NCBI RefSeq assembly: GCF_900106755.1 | Contig: NZ_FNNN01000001.1 | Location: 248,001 to 312,000 of the forward strand | DNA length: 64,000 nt | Direction of reading: 5' to 3' | Source of the DNA: Bacteroides faecis MAJ27 | Lineage (GTDB): Bacteria > Bacteroidota > Bacteroidia > Bacteroidales > Bacteroidaceae | Shown here: piece after piece, positions 32,301 through 40,563 of the stretch | Layout: every line of letters begins with the position of its first letter | How positions within the stretch are numbered: the stretch's first letter is position 1 | Made by a program: the position numbers and the translations under genes | The notes under the pieces: generated by a model | The model's database searches: none | What the model was told of the DNA's origin: nothing | What the model saw: only the letters and a program-made list of their open reading frames with translations

Positions 32301-35065
32301 GTATCGGACAAGTTCATGACTTTACTTTCCAGCAGTTCATTTCCGGAAAATACATTCATCATCACATAAGCCTCTTTCTTCGAAGTCCCGAAGCAGAACA
32401 TTGCCGGATGCTCAGCATCAAATTCCGTATTTGCCTCATAGAACCACACAGTCGTTTCAATCGGCGGACGCTGATCCTTCGAAGAGAAAAGAATCGTATT
32501 CGCATCAGCTGTCACTTCCTTGCCTTGTGTATCTTTCACCGTTGCTTTCAATACATAAGGTCCGGAAGGAAGATTTCCCCAATGAATCGTCATTTCTTCG
32601 TTAGAAGTGAACGTTCCTGTTGCCACCGGCTTCTCATCCAGTTTCTTGAAATCCGCATCTTGGGCTTTGTACAAATTGAACGTACCCGTCACTTCGACAG
32701 GCTGACCATTCAGATTCTGTACCTTAAATACGGTATGAAACGGCTTATCTTTACAAGTCTTATCAGCTAACTCGGTCTGCAAAACCAACGAACGGTTACC
32801 TGCTGCAATCACATCTGTAGAAGACTGCGTTTCACCCGCCACATTGGTTGCAGTAGCTTCTATCGAATAACGGTAGTATACTCTGGCATCATTCTTATAA
32901 GCATCATTTTCTTCCAGACGGACCGGTATCGTAAATTCCCCGTTCTCATTGGCAGTCACCTCACCGGAAGCGATCTGTGTGCTTTCCGCAAACCGCCACA
33001 AACTAAAGACAGAACGCTTCACGGTATATTTCACGGGAAGATCCTGCAATAAAACACCGCTATAAGACTGTATCTTACCTTTTACCTCTACCTGATCTCC
33101 CAGTTGATAACTTCCTGTCTGTTTCTCAAAAGTGATATCGAATGTCGGGCGTTTATAATCTTCCACGCGAATACTTGTCCTGCCATTTCCGGCCTTCAAC
33201 GAGAACATCCCATTCAAGCAGGCCGAAGGCAATGCAAAATCTGTGGCAAACGAACCGAATTCATTGGTACGTACCTTTTTCTGTCCGACTTCCTGATCGT
33301 TCGCATCTGTCAATATCACAGTATATTCTTTGTTCGGAAGCACATTCGCCGTATCCGATTTTTGTGCATAAGCAATTCCTTTCACATACACAGTCTGTCC
33401 GGGACGATACAAAGAACGGTCTGTCAACAGGGTCATTTGTTCCGAAACCTTATTTTCATCTCCATAATATCCATAGCTTCCGCCATAGATACCTTGAAAC
33501 GGCATAGCAATATCCGCACCTTTGGTAGCTTTCAAATATCTGTATTCTGATTTCCAAGGGAATACCACTTTTCCATCTGCTCCTGCCGTGAATTCCTGCA
33601 ATACTTTTTCATCATTTGTATAAAGAGTTATCTTTGCATTCGGAACAGGATGGCCCGTTTGTCCGTCCAGTGTCACTACCTCATACTGATTTCCCGGCAA
33701 ACGACAAGTCAATGCCTTGAGACGCGTGACATTAAATTTACTTTCACCGTCTCTCTTTGCACGAATATCCGGAACAATACGCATTACATATTCTCCAACT
33801 TCCGGTGCCTTGAATGTAAATACTGTATCCTGTGTCCGGTAATCTTTCGGACGGAGAACTGCAAAATGCTGCTCCTTTGTCATTTTCTTAGCCTGATAGA
33901 GCCGAAGCGTAAATCCGTCCAGATTCTTGTGCGAAGCCCTTATCTCTATTTCCTCACCGGGAAAAGCCGTAGCAGCCGCAGTCACATTCAGAGAAGGTGC
34001 CAGGATATCTTCGCGAAGGTTCTTCAATGCATTGATTCTGCGGTAACCGGGATACAAACGGATCGCCTCGTCACAAAGTTGCAAAGCAACAGTTTCCTGT
34101 TCTTTCCCAATCGCATTATTAGCCTGAGCCAAATACACTTCAGCACAAAGATCTAACGACTTATACTCGGTTTTCAATGCATCCAGCCCTGTTTCATAAG
34201 GATCGAATGTCATATAAGTACCGCCTTTCTTCACTCTAAAAGGCTCACGAAAACTCTTCGAGGTGCCATGCTTCCAATTCAAATAATTCAGACTTGTCAG
34301 CAAACACCCTTCCTTATCCCCCTTGGCTTTATAAGAAGTGAGCATCTGATCATATATACGTTCAATATCCTGTTTCACCAACGATTCTTTTTCAGAAGAA
34401 GTTTCCTCCGAATAGGCCTCTATCGGAGTCGTACGATCCAGCCCCTGTATCCGCTGCAATGCTTCAATGCTGCGGGAAGCCAGTAAATGATACATATCAT
34501 GATGATAGTATTCACTTGTTTCGCCCAACTCTACAAAAGGAATATAAGTACGTGAAGAAGTATTGAGCAATAACACAGAATCTGCCATTGCTTCTTTGAC
34601 ATTCGTCCTGACTTTCTCTACAAACATATTGGCTGTCCATTCTCTCATATCTGCCGAGGGAGCTTCGCCTGCAATTTCCGTCCGCTGCCGGAGTTGCCAT
34701 TGGTTATTAGCGGCATAATCTGCATACATTCCTGCGATCAATGAATGCAATATAGCCCGGTCCATCGGTTTGTCAGCTTGCTTAGCCCATTGTTCCAACT
34801 CCTGCAGGCTTGTATAAAGGCTGTCAGGAGTCAGCATATCCCGATACTTCATCCGCCACATATACGCTTTCAACATTTGCGGAGAGTTCTTTTCCATCTC
34901 TCCTTTCTGATAGATCTCGCCTGTCAGCTTTATCACTGTTTGAGGCAGGCTTTTCTTTTCCGCCTGCTCCACCTCTTTCCACAATTTGTCGAACGTCTGT
35001 GCCTGCATCGCCGGAATCACTCCCAACCATAACAGCACCAGCATACACATCTGCTTTATTTTCAT
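29327..35065 (-). CDS. Bacterial alpha-2-macroglobulin, apparently without a thioester
   Basis: This 1912-aa exported protein has a signal peptide (about 1-22), a helical N-terminal region with repeat-like helices (about 23-330), macroglobulin domains (DRSLYRPGQTVYVKGIAY near residue 555 is the MG-domain hallmark), the family motif MPESLTRWNFRGYSHTKG and a C-terminal alpha/alpha toroid. Bacterial alpha-2-macroglobulins trap proteases in the periplasm through a Cys-Gln thioester (GCxEQ). At the corresponding place, just after SLPE, this sequence reads NNNAISWATAYYAN, with neither Cys nor Gln. It is therefore a thioester-less member, which would act by another mechanism. It has no adjacent PBP1c gene. 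Confidence 0.85.
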   Translation of the reverse strand: MKIKQMCMLVLLWLGVIPAMQAQTFDKLWKEVEQAEKKSLPQTVIKLTGEIYQKGEMEKNSPQMLKAYMWRMKYRDMLTPDSLYTSLQELEQWAKQADKPMDRAILHSLIAGMYADYAANNQWQLRQRTEIAGEAPSADMREWTANMFVEKVRTNVKEAMADSVLLLNTSSRTYIPFVELGETSEYYHHDMYHLLASRSIEALQRIQGLDRTTPIEAYSEETSSEKESLVKQDIERIYDQMLTSYKAKGDKEGCLLTSLNYLNWKHGTSKSFREPFRVKKGGTYMTFDPYETGLDALKTEYKSLDLCAEVYLAQANNAIGKEQETVALQLCDEAIRLYPGYRRINALKNLREDILAPSLNVTAAATAFPGEEIEIRASHKNLDGFTLRLYQAKKMTKEQHFAVLRPKDYRTQDTVFTFKAPEVGEYVMRIVPDIRAKRDGESKFNVTRLKALTCRLPGNQYEVVTLDGQTGHPVPNAKITLYTNDEKVLQEFTAGADGKVVFPWKSEYRYLKATKGADIAMPFQGIYGGSYGYYGDENKVSEQMTLLTDRSLYRPGQTVYVKGIAYAQKSDTANVLPNKEYTVILTDANDQEVGQKKVRTNEFGSFATDFALPSACLNGMFSLKAGNGRTSIRVEDYKRPTFDITFEKQTGSYQLGDQVEVKGKIQSYSGVLLQDLPVKYTVKRSVFSLWRFAESTQIASGEVTANENGEFTIPVRLEENDAYKNDARVYYRYSIEATATNVAGETQSSTDVIAAGNRSLVLQTELADKTCKDKPFHTVFKVQNLNGQPVEVTGTFNLYKAQDADFKKLDEKPVATGTFTSNEEMTIHWGNLPSGPYVLKATVKDTQGKEVTADANTILFSSKDQRPPIETTVWFYEANTEFDAEHPAMFCFGTSKKEAYVMMNVFSGNELLESKVMNLSDTIVHFKYPYKESYGEGVFVNFCMVRDGQVYQEQVRLKKRLPDKTLTMKWEVFRDKLRPGQKEEWKLTIKTPQGQAAEAEMLATMYDASLDKIWNRKQNFSIYYNQLIPYSNWMSGYFGNNSFNYWWNQKYLKVPAMEYDHFVTQLSIEHFLSAQLGGVPVIVSDAMDQASSRTIRIRGTNTYAAKGKVEMVGAVASNAAMEVAMDAAGNIEEETLPEAPADLRTNLAETAFFYPQLRTNEQGEVSFSFTMPESLTRWNFRGYSHTKGMLTGTLDGEATTSKEFMLTPNLPRFVRVGDKTSIAASISNMTGKLQVGTVSMILFDPMTEKVISTQKQKFTVEAGKTIGVNFMFSVSDKYEILGCRMIADSGTFSDGEQQLLPVLSNKEHLVETLPMPVRGEETRIFSLDSLFNHHSKTATDRKLTVEFTGNPAWYAIQALPSLSLPENNNAISWATAYYANTLASYIMNSQPRIKAVFDSWKLQGGNKETFLSNLQKNQEVKNILLSESPWVLEAQTEEQQKERIATLFDLNNIRSNNIAALTRLQELQNSSGAWSWYKGMSGSRYVTTYIAELNARLAMMTGGKLDGAALALQKNAFTYLHQEALKEYKEILKAQKDGVKFTGVSGSILQYLYLVAISGEQVPAANKSAYTYYLSKVGEMLTTASMDTKAIAAIILDKAGRKKEAQEFVASLKEHLTKTAEQGMFFAFNENPYAWGGMKMQAHVDVMEALELIGGNNDTVEEMKLWLLKQKQTQQWNSPVATADAVYALLMKGVNLLDNQGDVRIVIADEVLETVSPSKTTVPGLGYIKRSFTQKNVVDARKIEVEKRNPGIAWGAVYAEYESPVSDVRQQGGELNVQKQLYVERMVNNAPQLQPVTEKTVLQVGDKIVSRLSIRVDRPMDFVQLKDQRGACFEPIGSVSGYNWSNGIGYYVDIKDASTNFFFDHLGKGVYVLEYGYRISRAGTYETGLATMQCAYAPEYASHSASMTIIIK

Positions 35066-35193
35066 AATTTATCCAGTTTAAGTTTGATATATCTCTCTGT
35101 ATAAATAACAAAGTAAAGAAATAAAGTTTAAAGATTTGTACTTTTTAGCTTAAAAAACACTTTTACAGAGAAGTAAGCAGTAGTAAGAGAAGA

Positions 35194-35236
35194 TAAAAAA
35201 AGTGGGGATAACGTTTTCAATCACGCATCCCCACTT
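35194..35236 (-). terminator. Terminator of the two-peptide unit
   Basis: On the minus strand, AAGTGGGGAT (complement of 35227-35236) pairs with ATCCCCACTT (complement of 35200-35209), with a 17-base loop and a following run of seven U residues. This is a standard Rho-independent terminator, 24 bases after the stop of the second small ORF. Confidence 0.85.
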
Positions 35237-35259
35237 AAGCTTAGTTAATGTACTGAATC

Positions 35260-35352
35260 TCATTTTTCAATTCTGTACCCCCATGAAAGCATTTCGTTGC
35301 GACCTACTTCACTGAGGATTTTTCTAATGAATGAACTCATTTTCTTTGCCAT
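35260..35352 (-). CDS. Small ORF B, 30-residue peptide with WGY motif
   Basis: This 30-codon frame encodes MAKKMSSFIRKILSEVGRNE followed by MLSWGYRIEK. It is 44 bases downstream of small ORF A, on the same strand and inside the same promoter-terminator unit. It shares with peptide A a basic, amphipathic N-terminal helix containing an RKI triplet and a WGY triplet near residue 24. No clear Shine-Dalgarno site precedes it. It is not a shadow of another gene, since no long gene overlaps. Function is unknown; see the finding. Confidence 0.6.
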   Translation of the reverse strand: MAKKMSSFIRKILSEVGRNEMLSWGYRIEK

Positions 35353-35396
35353 AATCTTTAAACTTTTAAAATTACTAATACCTGAAAACTAAAAAA

Positions 35397-35495
35397 TCAA
35401 GCTTTTTCCTTGGGGAGTATGCCAAGTGTTGAATATCCCCAAACATGTACATCGGCACTGCCGATCTTTCTAAACAATCTTTCTAACTTTTTCAT
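35397..35495 (-). CDS. Small ORF A, 32-residue peptide with WGY motif
   Basis: This 32-codon frame encodes MKKLERLFRKIGSADVHVWG followed by YSTLGILPKEKA. It is preceded by the strongest ribosome-binding site in the window, GGAGG 8 bases before the ATG, and by a TAnnTTTG box. Such strong initiation signals are uncommon in Bacteroides and argue that the peptide is made in quantity. The first helix is basic and amphipathic, with no signal peptide and no cysteines. The RKI and WGY triplets recur in ORF B. It has no recognised family here. Confidence 0.7.
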   Translation of the reverse strand: MKKLERLFRKIGSADVHVWGYSTLGILPKEKA

Positions 35496-35528
35496 TTTGT
35501 TATCCTCCTATTTACATGTTTTACAACA

Positions 35529-35536
35529 CAAAAATA
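35529..35536 (-). promoter_or_regulatory. -7 box for the two-peptide unit
   Basis: The minus strand reads TATTTTTG (TAnnTTTG), 34 bases before the start of small ORF A. ATGTTTTACA occurs at 35516-35525 and again at 35579-35588, flanking the box at a distance of 63 bases, and could be a paired regulator site. Confidence 0.6.
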
Positions 35537-35592
35537 CGACCTTTGTTTATACGTTATACCTAAAAAAGCCAGAATTTTATGTTTTACAGCAT

Positions 35593-35616
35593 ATTAATTG
35601 ATTTGCATCAATTAAT
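35593..35616. promoter_or_regulatory. Perfect palindrome upstream of the two-peptide unit
   Basis: ATTAATTGAT at 35593-35602 is the exact reverse complement of 35607-35616 (4-base centre TTGC). It lies about 57 bases upstream of the -7 box of the peptide unit and has the form of a dimeric regulator operator. No U-run follows, so it is not an obvious terminator. Confidence 0.45.
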
Positions 35617-35663
35617 TTATTTGTTACGAGACAGAATTGTAATATCAATGGCAGCAACTATGA

Positions 35664-35698
35664 CAAAAAGGCACGAAAGATTATCTTTCATGCCTTTT
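35664..35698 (-). terminator. Terminator downstream of pepD
   Basis: AAAAGGCACGAAAGAT at 35666-35681 pairs with 35683-35698 with one mismatch. The A-run at its left edge becomes a U-run on the minus strand, so it fits the end of the pepD transcript. Confidence 0.75.
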
Positions 35699-35736
35699 AC
35701 TATATGACGCCTATTTATATAATAGGAAAAGAATAC

Positions 35737-37194
35737 TTATTTCATCGGAGTCTGTGCTAAAGTAGCTACCAGAAAATCGTAGAACTTCTGTACAGTAGGA
35801 ATCAGTGCTCTTTCGTCCGGTGAATGCGGTGAACGTAACGTCGGACCAAACGAAATCATATCCAGCCCCGGAATAATAGCACCGATAATACCACATTCCA
35901 ATCCCGCATGGATTACCTTCACAGCAGGTTCTACACCAAACTGCTGTTTATAGGATTCCTTCATCGCATGCAAAATCGGTGAGTCAACATTCGGCTGCCA
36001 TCCGGAATAACCTCCGGTCATTTCTACCTTCATACCTGCCATTGAGAAGCAGGATTCAAGACTGGTAGTCAGATATTCTTTCATGCTATCACTGGAGCTA
36101 CGAGCCAGAATCTTAATCGCTGCCTTACCTCCGCCAATCGTAATGATAGCCAGATTGGAGGATGTTTCTACCGTGTCGGGAACGGTCGGGATCATACGAG
36201 TCACGCCATTCTGACAAGCAAAGATAGCATCAATCAGATTATCCTGAATCTCTTCGGGCACTTCACCGGCAGGAAGTTCTACACGCTCTGCCGTAAAACT
36301 GATCGGAGTTTCAATCGCAGCATATTCTTCATTGAACAGGTCTTCGCAATATTTCACCAGTCCCAGCAGTTCTTCTTCGTTTTCAGCAGGAATGGCAAGT
36401 ACGGCACATGCTTCACGAGGAATAGCGTTGCGCATATTACCCCCGTCCCAGCTTACCAAGCGAGCTTCATAGCTGGCAACCGCTTCACGTACGAAACGAA
36501 CCAGCAGTTTATTGGCATTGGCACGTCCCTCATTGATTTCCAATCCGGAGTGTCCGCCGCGTAAGCCTTTCAGAGTGACTTTAACAGCGATATCGCCTTC
36601 TTCGGGAGCTACTTCTTTATATTCCAGCGTAGCAGTCACATCCATACCTCCGGCACAACCGATATACAGTTCACCTTCATCCTCTGAGTCAAGGTTCAGC
36701 AGGATTTCTCCGTTTACCGTACCCGGTTTTAAGCCGAATGCACCGTACATTCCGGTTTCTTCATCTTTGGTGATCAGTGCTTCCAGAGGACCATGTTTCA
36801 AATCATTCGCTTCCAGCACAGCCATGATAGCAGCTACCCCAAGTCCGTTATCTGCACCCAAAGTAGTGCCTCTGGCTTTCACCCAGTCGCCATCTATATA
36901 AGTTTCGATAGGATCTTTTTCAAAATCATGAACCGTATCATTGTTCTTCTGAGGAACCATATCCATGTGTGCCTGAAGAATTACACCTTTCCGGTTTTCC
37001 ATGCCCGGAGTTGCCGGCTTACGGATAATCACATTACCCGCTCCGTCTACAAAAGATTCCAATCCCAAACCTTTTCCGAAGTTCATCAGGAAGTCAGTCA
37101 CTTTCTCCATGTGTCCGGACGGACGGGGAATCTGAGTCAACGAATAAAAATGCTTCCACACATTCTGTGGAGCTAAAGAAAGAATAGTACTCAT
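35737..37194 (-). CDS. pepD: Aminoacyl-histidine dipeptidase (M20 peptidase)
   Basis: This 485-aa protein is a cytosolic zinc dipeptidase that cleaves Xaa-His dipeptides such as carnosine. Motifs of the M20C family are visible: LQAHMDMVPQK (metal-binding His and Asp), TTLGADNGLGVAA (bridging Asp), TKDEETGMYGA (catalytic Glu), LDSEDEG and HAGLECGII. The start at 37194 (MSTILSLAPQNVW) gives the normal family length; the 25 upstream codons belong to the spacer after the flippase gene. It is 25 bases downstream of that gene and probably in its operon. Confidence 0.94.
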   Translation of the reverse strand: MSTILSLAPQNVWKHFYSLTQIPRPSGHMEKVTDFLMNFGKGLGLESFVDGAGNVIIRKPATPGMENRKGVILQAHMDMVPQKNNDTVHDFEKDPIETYIDGDWVKARGTTLGADNGLGVAAIMAVLEANDLKHGPLEALITKDEETGMYGAFGLKPGTVNGEILLNLDSEDEGELYIGCAGGMDVTATLEYKEVAPEEGDIAVKVTLKGLRGGHSGLEINEGRANANKLLVRFVREAVASYEARLVSWDGGNMRNAIPREACAVLAIPAENEEELLGLVKYCEDLFNEEYAAIETPISFTAERVELPAGEVPEEIQDNLIDAIFACQNGVTRMIPTVPDTVETSSNLAIITIGGGKAAIKILARSSSDSMKEYLTTSLESCFSMAGMKVEMTGGYSGWQPNVDSPILHAMKESYKQQFGVEPAVKVIHAGLECGIIGAIIPGLDMISFGPTLRSPHSPDERALIPTVQKFYDFLVATLAQTPMK

Positions 37195-37219
37195 AACAAA
37201 TCTATTTTTTATTAAGTGA

Positions 37220-38206
37220 TTACTTTCGCTGTCTATTGGTAAACGACAAAGCCGCCAAACCATATACACCCAACAAAACTACCAAAAAAGTTTGAATACC
37301 GTGCACAATTAGAGCAAATATTCCGGCATCCGTTACATTTACTCCGTAAAGCATCATCATGGAGATGATGGCAAAATGCCACGGTCCCGCCCCGTTAGGA
37401 GTTGGCACAATGACAGCAAACGTGCCACCTACAAACATTACTAAGGCCGCCATTACCCCCAGATGAGCCGTAAAAGCGAAGCAATAGAACGTAAAATAGA
37501 AATGAAAAAAATAACAAGCCCAGATGGCTAATGTATAAAAGATGAACAAAGGAATATTACGTACACCTCTCAAAGACATGATCCCTTCCCAAATATTCAG
37601 AACAAAGCCTTTCACCTGTTCATAGAAAAACAGCGTCTTCCGTAAATAATAAAGGAGGACCGCTACCCCGATAAAGCAAAATAGGACGATATAGAACCAT
37701 ACTGAAGTCAGAAGGTGTATCAAAGAAGGTATTTTGGTACCTGTGTTTTCCAGGAAAGTGACAAAGATCGGCATTTGCAGCAGCACAGTCACACCGGTAA
37801 TCAGAAGAATGGTCAGTGTATCTACCAGTCGTTCCGTCACCACTGTCCCCAGCGACTTGGCAAACGAGACATTATCGTACTTCGCCAATACACCGCAACG
37901 ACTCACCTCCCCTATCCGGGGAACAATCAGACTGGCAGCATACGAAACAAAAATGGCATTCACGCAGTCACTTCTCTTGGGAAAAGCATCCAACGGTTCC
38001 AGCGTCTGCCGCCACCGCCATCCGCGGAACACCTGGGCAAGCACTCCAAACAAGAGAGAGAAGAGCATCCACCACCAGTTCGTGCCATGCCGCAATACCT
38101 CGCCGGCTTCGGCGAAATCAAAGTCGCGATAAACCCAATATAGAATAAAGCCGCCTAAAACGATCGGTAATATCAGTTTCAGCGTCTTTTTTAGTAGTTT
38201 CTTCAT
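37220..38206 (-). CDS. LPG-synthase TM-like (flippase-like) membrane protein
   Basis: This 328-aa protein has about eight membrane segments and the family motifs GWRWRQTLEP, AASLIVPRIGEVSRCGVLAKY and GAGPWHFAI of the UPF0104/AglD2 group, related to the membrane part of lysylphosphatidylglycerol synthase. Members are thought to act on lipids or as flippases, but this one lacks the cytosolic synthase domain and its substrate is unknown. The ATG at 38206 (MKKLLKKT) is preferred over one seven codons upstream, which lies in a dispersed ATTCTTCATT repeat. It shares a divergent promoter region with rsmA. Confidence 0.88.
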   Translation of the reverse strand: MKKLLKKTLKLILPIVLGGFILYWVYRDFDFAEAGEVLRHGTNWWWMLFSLLFGVLAQVFRGWRWRQTLEPLDAFPKRSDCVNAIFVSYAASLIVPRIGEVSRCGVLAKYDNVSFAKSLGTVVTERLVDTLTILLITGVTVLLQMPIFVTFLENTGTKIPSLIHLLTSVWFYIVLFCFIGVAVLLYYLRKTLFFYEQVKGFVLNIWEGIMSLRGVRNIPLFIFYTLAIWACYFFHFYFTFYCFAFTAHLGVMAALVMFVGGTFAVIVPTPNGAGPWHFAIISMMMLYGVNVTDAGIFALIVHGIQTFLVVLLGVYGLAALSFTNRQRK

Positions 38207-38237
38207 CCTTAATTCTTCATTCTTCATTTAAAAGAAT

Positions 38238-38260
38238 TACCTTTGTCGGCTGCAAAAGTA
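38238..38260. promoter_or_regulatory. Overlapping divergent promoters, rsmA and flippase-pepD
   Basis: TACCTTTG at 38238-38245 is the plus-strand -7 box, 32 bases before rsmA. CAAAAGTA at 38253-38260 reads TACTTTTG on the minus strand, the -7 box of the flippase gene. The boxes are 7 bases apart and the predicted start points overlap, so the two polymerases probably exclude one another. Confidence 0.65.
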
Positions 38261-38276
38261 ATTATTTAGTTGGTAA

Positions 38277-39080
38277 ATGAAATTAGTAAAGCCTAAAAAG
38301 TTTCTCGGACAGCACTTTCTGAAAGATTTGAAAGTAGCGCAGGATATTGCCGATACAGTCGACACCTTTCCCGAATTGCCGATATTGGAGGTAGGACCGG
38401 GCATGGGGGTATTGACACAGTTTCTGGTAAAAAAGGACCGGTTGGTAAAAGTCGTTGAAGTGGACTACGAATCGGTTGCCTATCTCCGCGAAGCCTATCC
38501 GTCACTGGAAGATCACATTATCGAAGACGATTTTCTGAAAATGAATCTTCACCGGTTGTTCGACGGAAAGCCTTTCGTTCTGACCGGTAATTACCCATAC
38601 AACATCTCCAGCCAGATATTTTTCAAGATGCTGGAAAACAAAGACATCATCCCCTGCTGTACCGGAATGATCCAGAAGGAAGTAGCCGAACGTATCGCTG
38701 CCGGACCGGGCAGTAAAACCTACGGCATCCTGAGTGTACTGATACAGGCATGGTATAAAGTAGAATATCTCTTTACCGTCAGCGAACATGTTTTCAACCC
38801 GCCTCCCAAAGTTAAAAGCGCCGTCATCCGGATGACACGCAATGACACGCAAAATCTGGGATGCGACGAAAAGCTGTTCAAACAAGTAGTGAAGACCACC
38901 TTCAACCAACGGCGTAAAACATTGCGCAACTCTATCAAACCGATTTTAGGCAAAGACTGCCCGCTGACAGAGGACGCCTTATTCAACAAACGCCCGGAAC
39001 AGCTATCGGTAGAAGAATTCATCAGCCTGACGAATCAGGTAGAGGAAGCACTGAAAGCAGCCAACACTTCCGGCAACTGA
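38277..39080 (+). CDS. rsmA: 16S rRNA dimethyladenosine transferase
   Basis: RsmA/KsgA (267 aa) dimethylates two adjacent adenosines in helix 45 of 16S rRNA, a late step of small-subunit assembly. The SAM-binding motif LEVGPGMGVLTQFL near residue 39, the catalytic NYPYNISSQIFFKM near 103 and the C-terminal RNA-binding helices (TTFNQRRKTLRNSIK) are all present. Length is normal. It is followed after 57 bases by mgtE, on the same strand. Confidence 0.96.
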   Translation: MKLVKPKKFLGQHFLKDLKVAQDIADTVDTFPELPILEVGPGMGVLTQFLVKKDRLVKVVEVDYESVAYLREAYPSLEDHIIEDDFLKMNLHRLFDGKPFVLTGNYPYNISSQIFFKMLENKDIIPCCTGMIQKEVAERIAAGPGSKTYGILSVLIQAWYKVEYLFTVSEHVFNPPPKVKSAVIRMTRNDTQNLGCDEKLFKQVVKTTFNQRRKTLRNSIKPILGKDCPLTEDALFNKRPEQLSVEEFISLTNQVEEALKAANTSGN

Positions 39081-39137
39081 CAGTCTGTGAGAGGAACCTG
39101 TATGTAATTTGTAAAACGTTTAATCGCAAACAAAAAG

Positions 39138-40478
39138 ATGAACGAGGAATACATTGACAACGTAAAACACCTTATCGAGCAGAAGGATGCCGATAAGGTA
39201 AAAGAACTTCTTGTCGACCTTCACCCCGCCGACATCGCTGAACTGTGTGATGACCTGAACCCGGAAGAAGCCCGGTTTATCTATCGCCTGCTCAACAATG
39301 AAACCGCAGCCGACGTACTTGTCGAAATGGATGAGGACGTTCGTAAGGAATTCCTCGAAATGATCCCTTCGGAAACGATTGCCAAGCGCTTTGTGGACTA
39401 CATGGATACGGATGACGCCGTAGACCTGATGCGTGACCTCGACGAAGACAAACAGGAAGAAATTCTTTCGCACATCGAAGACATCGAACAGGCAGGCGAC
39501 ATTGTAGACCTGTTGAAATATGACGAAAACACCGCCGGTGGTCTGATGGGCACCGAAATGGTAGTCGTAAACGAAAACTGGAGTATGCCCGAATGTCTGA
39601 AGGAAATGCGCCAGCAAGCCGAAGAACTGGATGAGATATATTATGTATATGTCATCGATGACGATGAACGTCTAAGGGGAATTTTCCCGCTCAAGAAGAT
39701 GATCACCTCCCCTTCTGTATCCAAAGTGAAACATGTGATGCAGAAAGACCCGATTTCGGTACACGTAGACACTTCCATCGACGAAGTGGCACAAACCATT
39801 GAAAAGTATGACCTTGTTGCCATCCCTGTAGTAGACAGTATCGGCAGACTGATAGGACAGATCACTGTCGACGACGTCATGGACGAAGTTCGTGAACAGT
39901 CGGAACGCGATTACCAGTTGGCATCCGGTCTTTCGCAGGACGTAGAAACCGATGACAACGTACTGAGACAAACCACAGCCCGGCTACCGTGGCTACTGAT
40001 CGGTATGATCGGAGGAATCGGAAACTCCATGATATTGGGAAACTTCGACGCCACTTTCGCCGCCCATCCCGAAATGGCATTATACATTCCGCTGATCGGT
40101 GGTACGGGAGGAAACGTCGGAACACAATCTTCCGCCATCATCGTACAAGGACTTGCCAACAGTTCGCTGGACGCAAAAAACACATTCAAGCAAGTAACCA
40201 AGGAAGCGGTAGTAGCTTTAATCAATGCTACCATTATTTCCCTGCTGGTATATACCTACAACTTTATCCGGTTCGGCGCGACGGCTACGGTCACTTATTC
40301 CGTATCCATCAGCCTGTTTGCCGTAGTAATGTTCGCCTCTATCTTCGGTACCCTCGTTCCGATGACGCTGGAGAAACTAAAGATAGACCCTGCCATCGCG
40401 ACAGGTCCGTTTATAGCCATCACAAATGACATAATCGGCATGATGTTGTACATGGGAATTACGGTTTTATTATCCTAA
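39138..40478 (+). CDS. mgtE: Magnesium transporter MgtE
   Basis: MgtE (446 aa) is a magnesium-gated Mg2+ channel of the inner membrane. An N-terminal acidic superhelical domain (about 1-130; LVDLHPADIAELCDDL) is followed by paired CBS domains (about 135-255; MQKDPISVHVDTSIDEVAQTIEKYDL) and five membrane helices (about 285-446; GGTGGNVGTQSSAIIVQGLA is the pore motif). No Mg riboswitch (M-box) was recognised upstream. It is probably co-transcribed with rsmA. Confidence 0.96.
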   Translation: MNEEYIDNVKHLIEQKDADKVKELLVDLHPADIAELCDDLNPEEARFIYRLLNNETAADVLVEMDEDVRKEFLEMIPSETIAKRFVDYMDTDDAVDLMRDLDEDKQEEILSHIEDIEQAGDIVDLLKYDENTAGGLMGTEMVVVNENWSMPECLKEMRQQAEELDEIYYVYVIDDDERLRGIFPLKKMITSPSVSKVKHVMQKDPISVHVDTSIDEVAQTIEKYDLVAIPVVDSIGRLIGQITVDDVMDEVREQSERDYQLASGLSQDVETDDNVLRQTTARLPWLLIGMIGGIGNSMILGNFDATFAAHPEMALYIPLIGGTGGNVGTQSSAIIVQGLANSSLDAKNTFKQVTKEAVVALINATIISLLVYTYNFIRFGATATVTYSVSISLFAVVMFASIFGTLVPMTLEKLKIDPAIATGPFIAITNDIIGMMLYMGITVLLS

Positions 40479-40563
40479 AAACACGATAATCAAAAAAAAA
40501 TAAGCAAAAGAGTATGAAGTAATCGTTTTATTTCATTATTTTGTGACCCAAAACTAATATACA

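Noticed and set aside
37195..37269. Longer N-terminus of PepD from 37269
   Set aside because: The extra 25 residues overlap the end of the flippase gene and have no similarity to the family; ATG 37194 gives the normal length.
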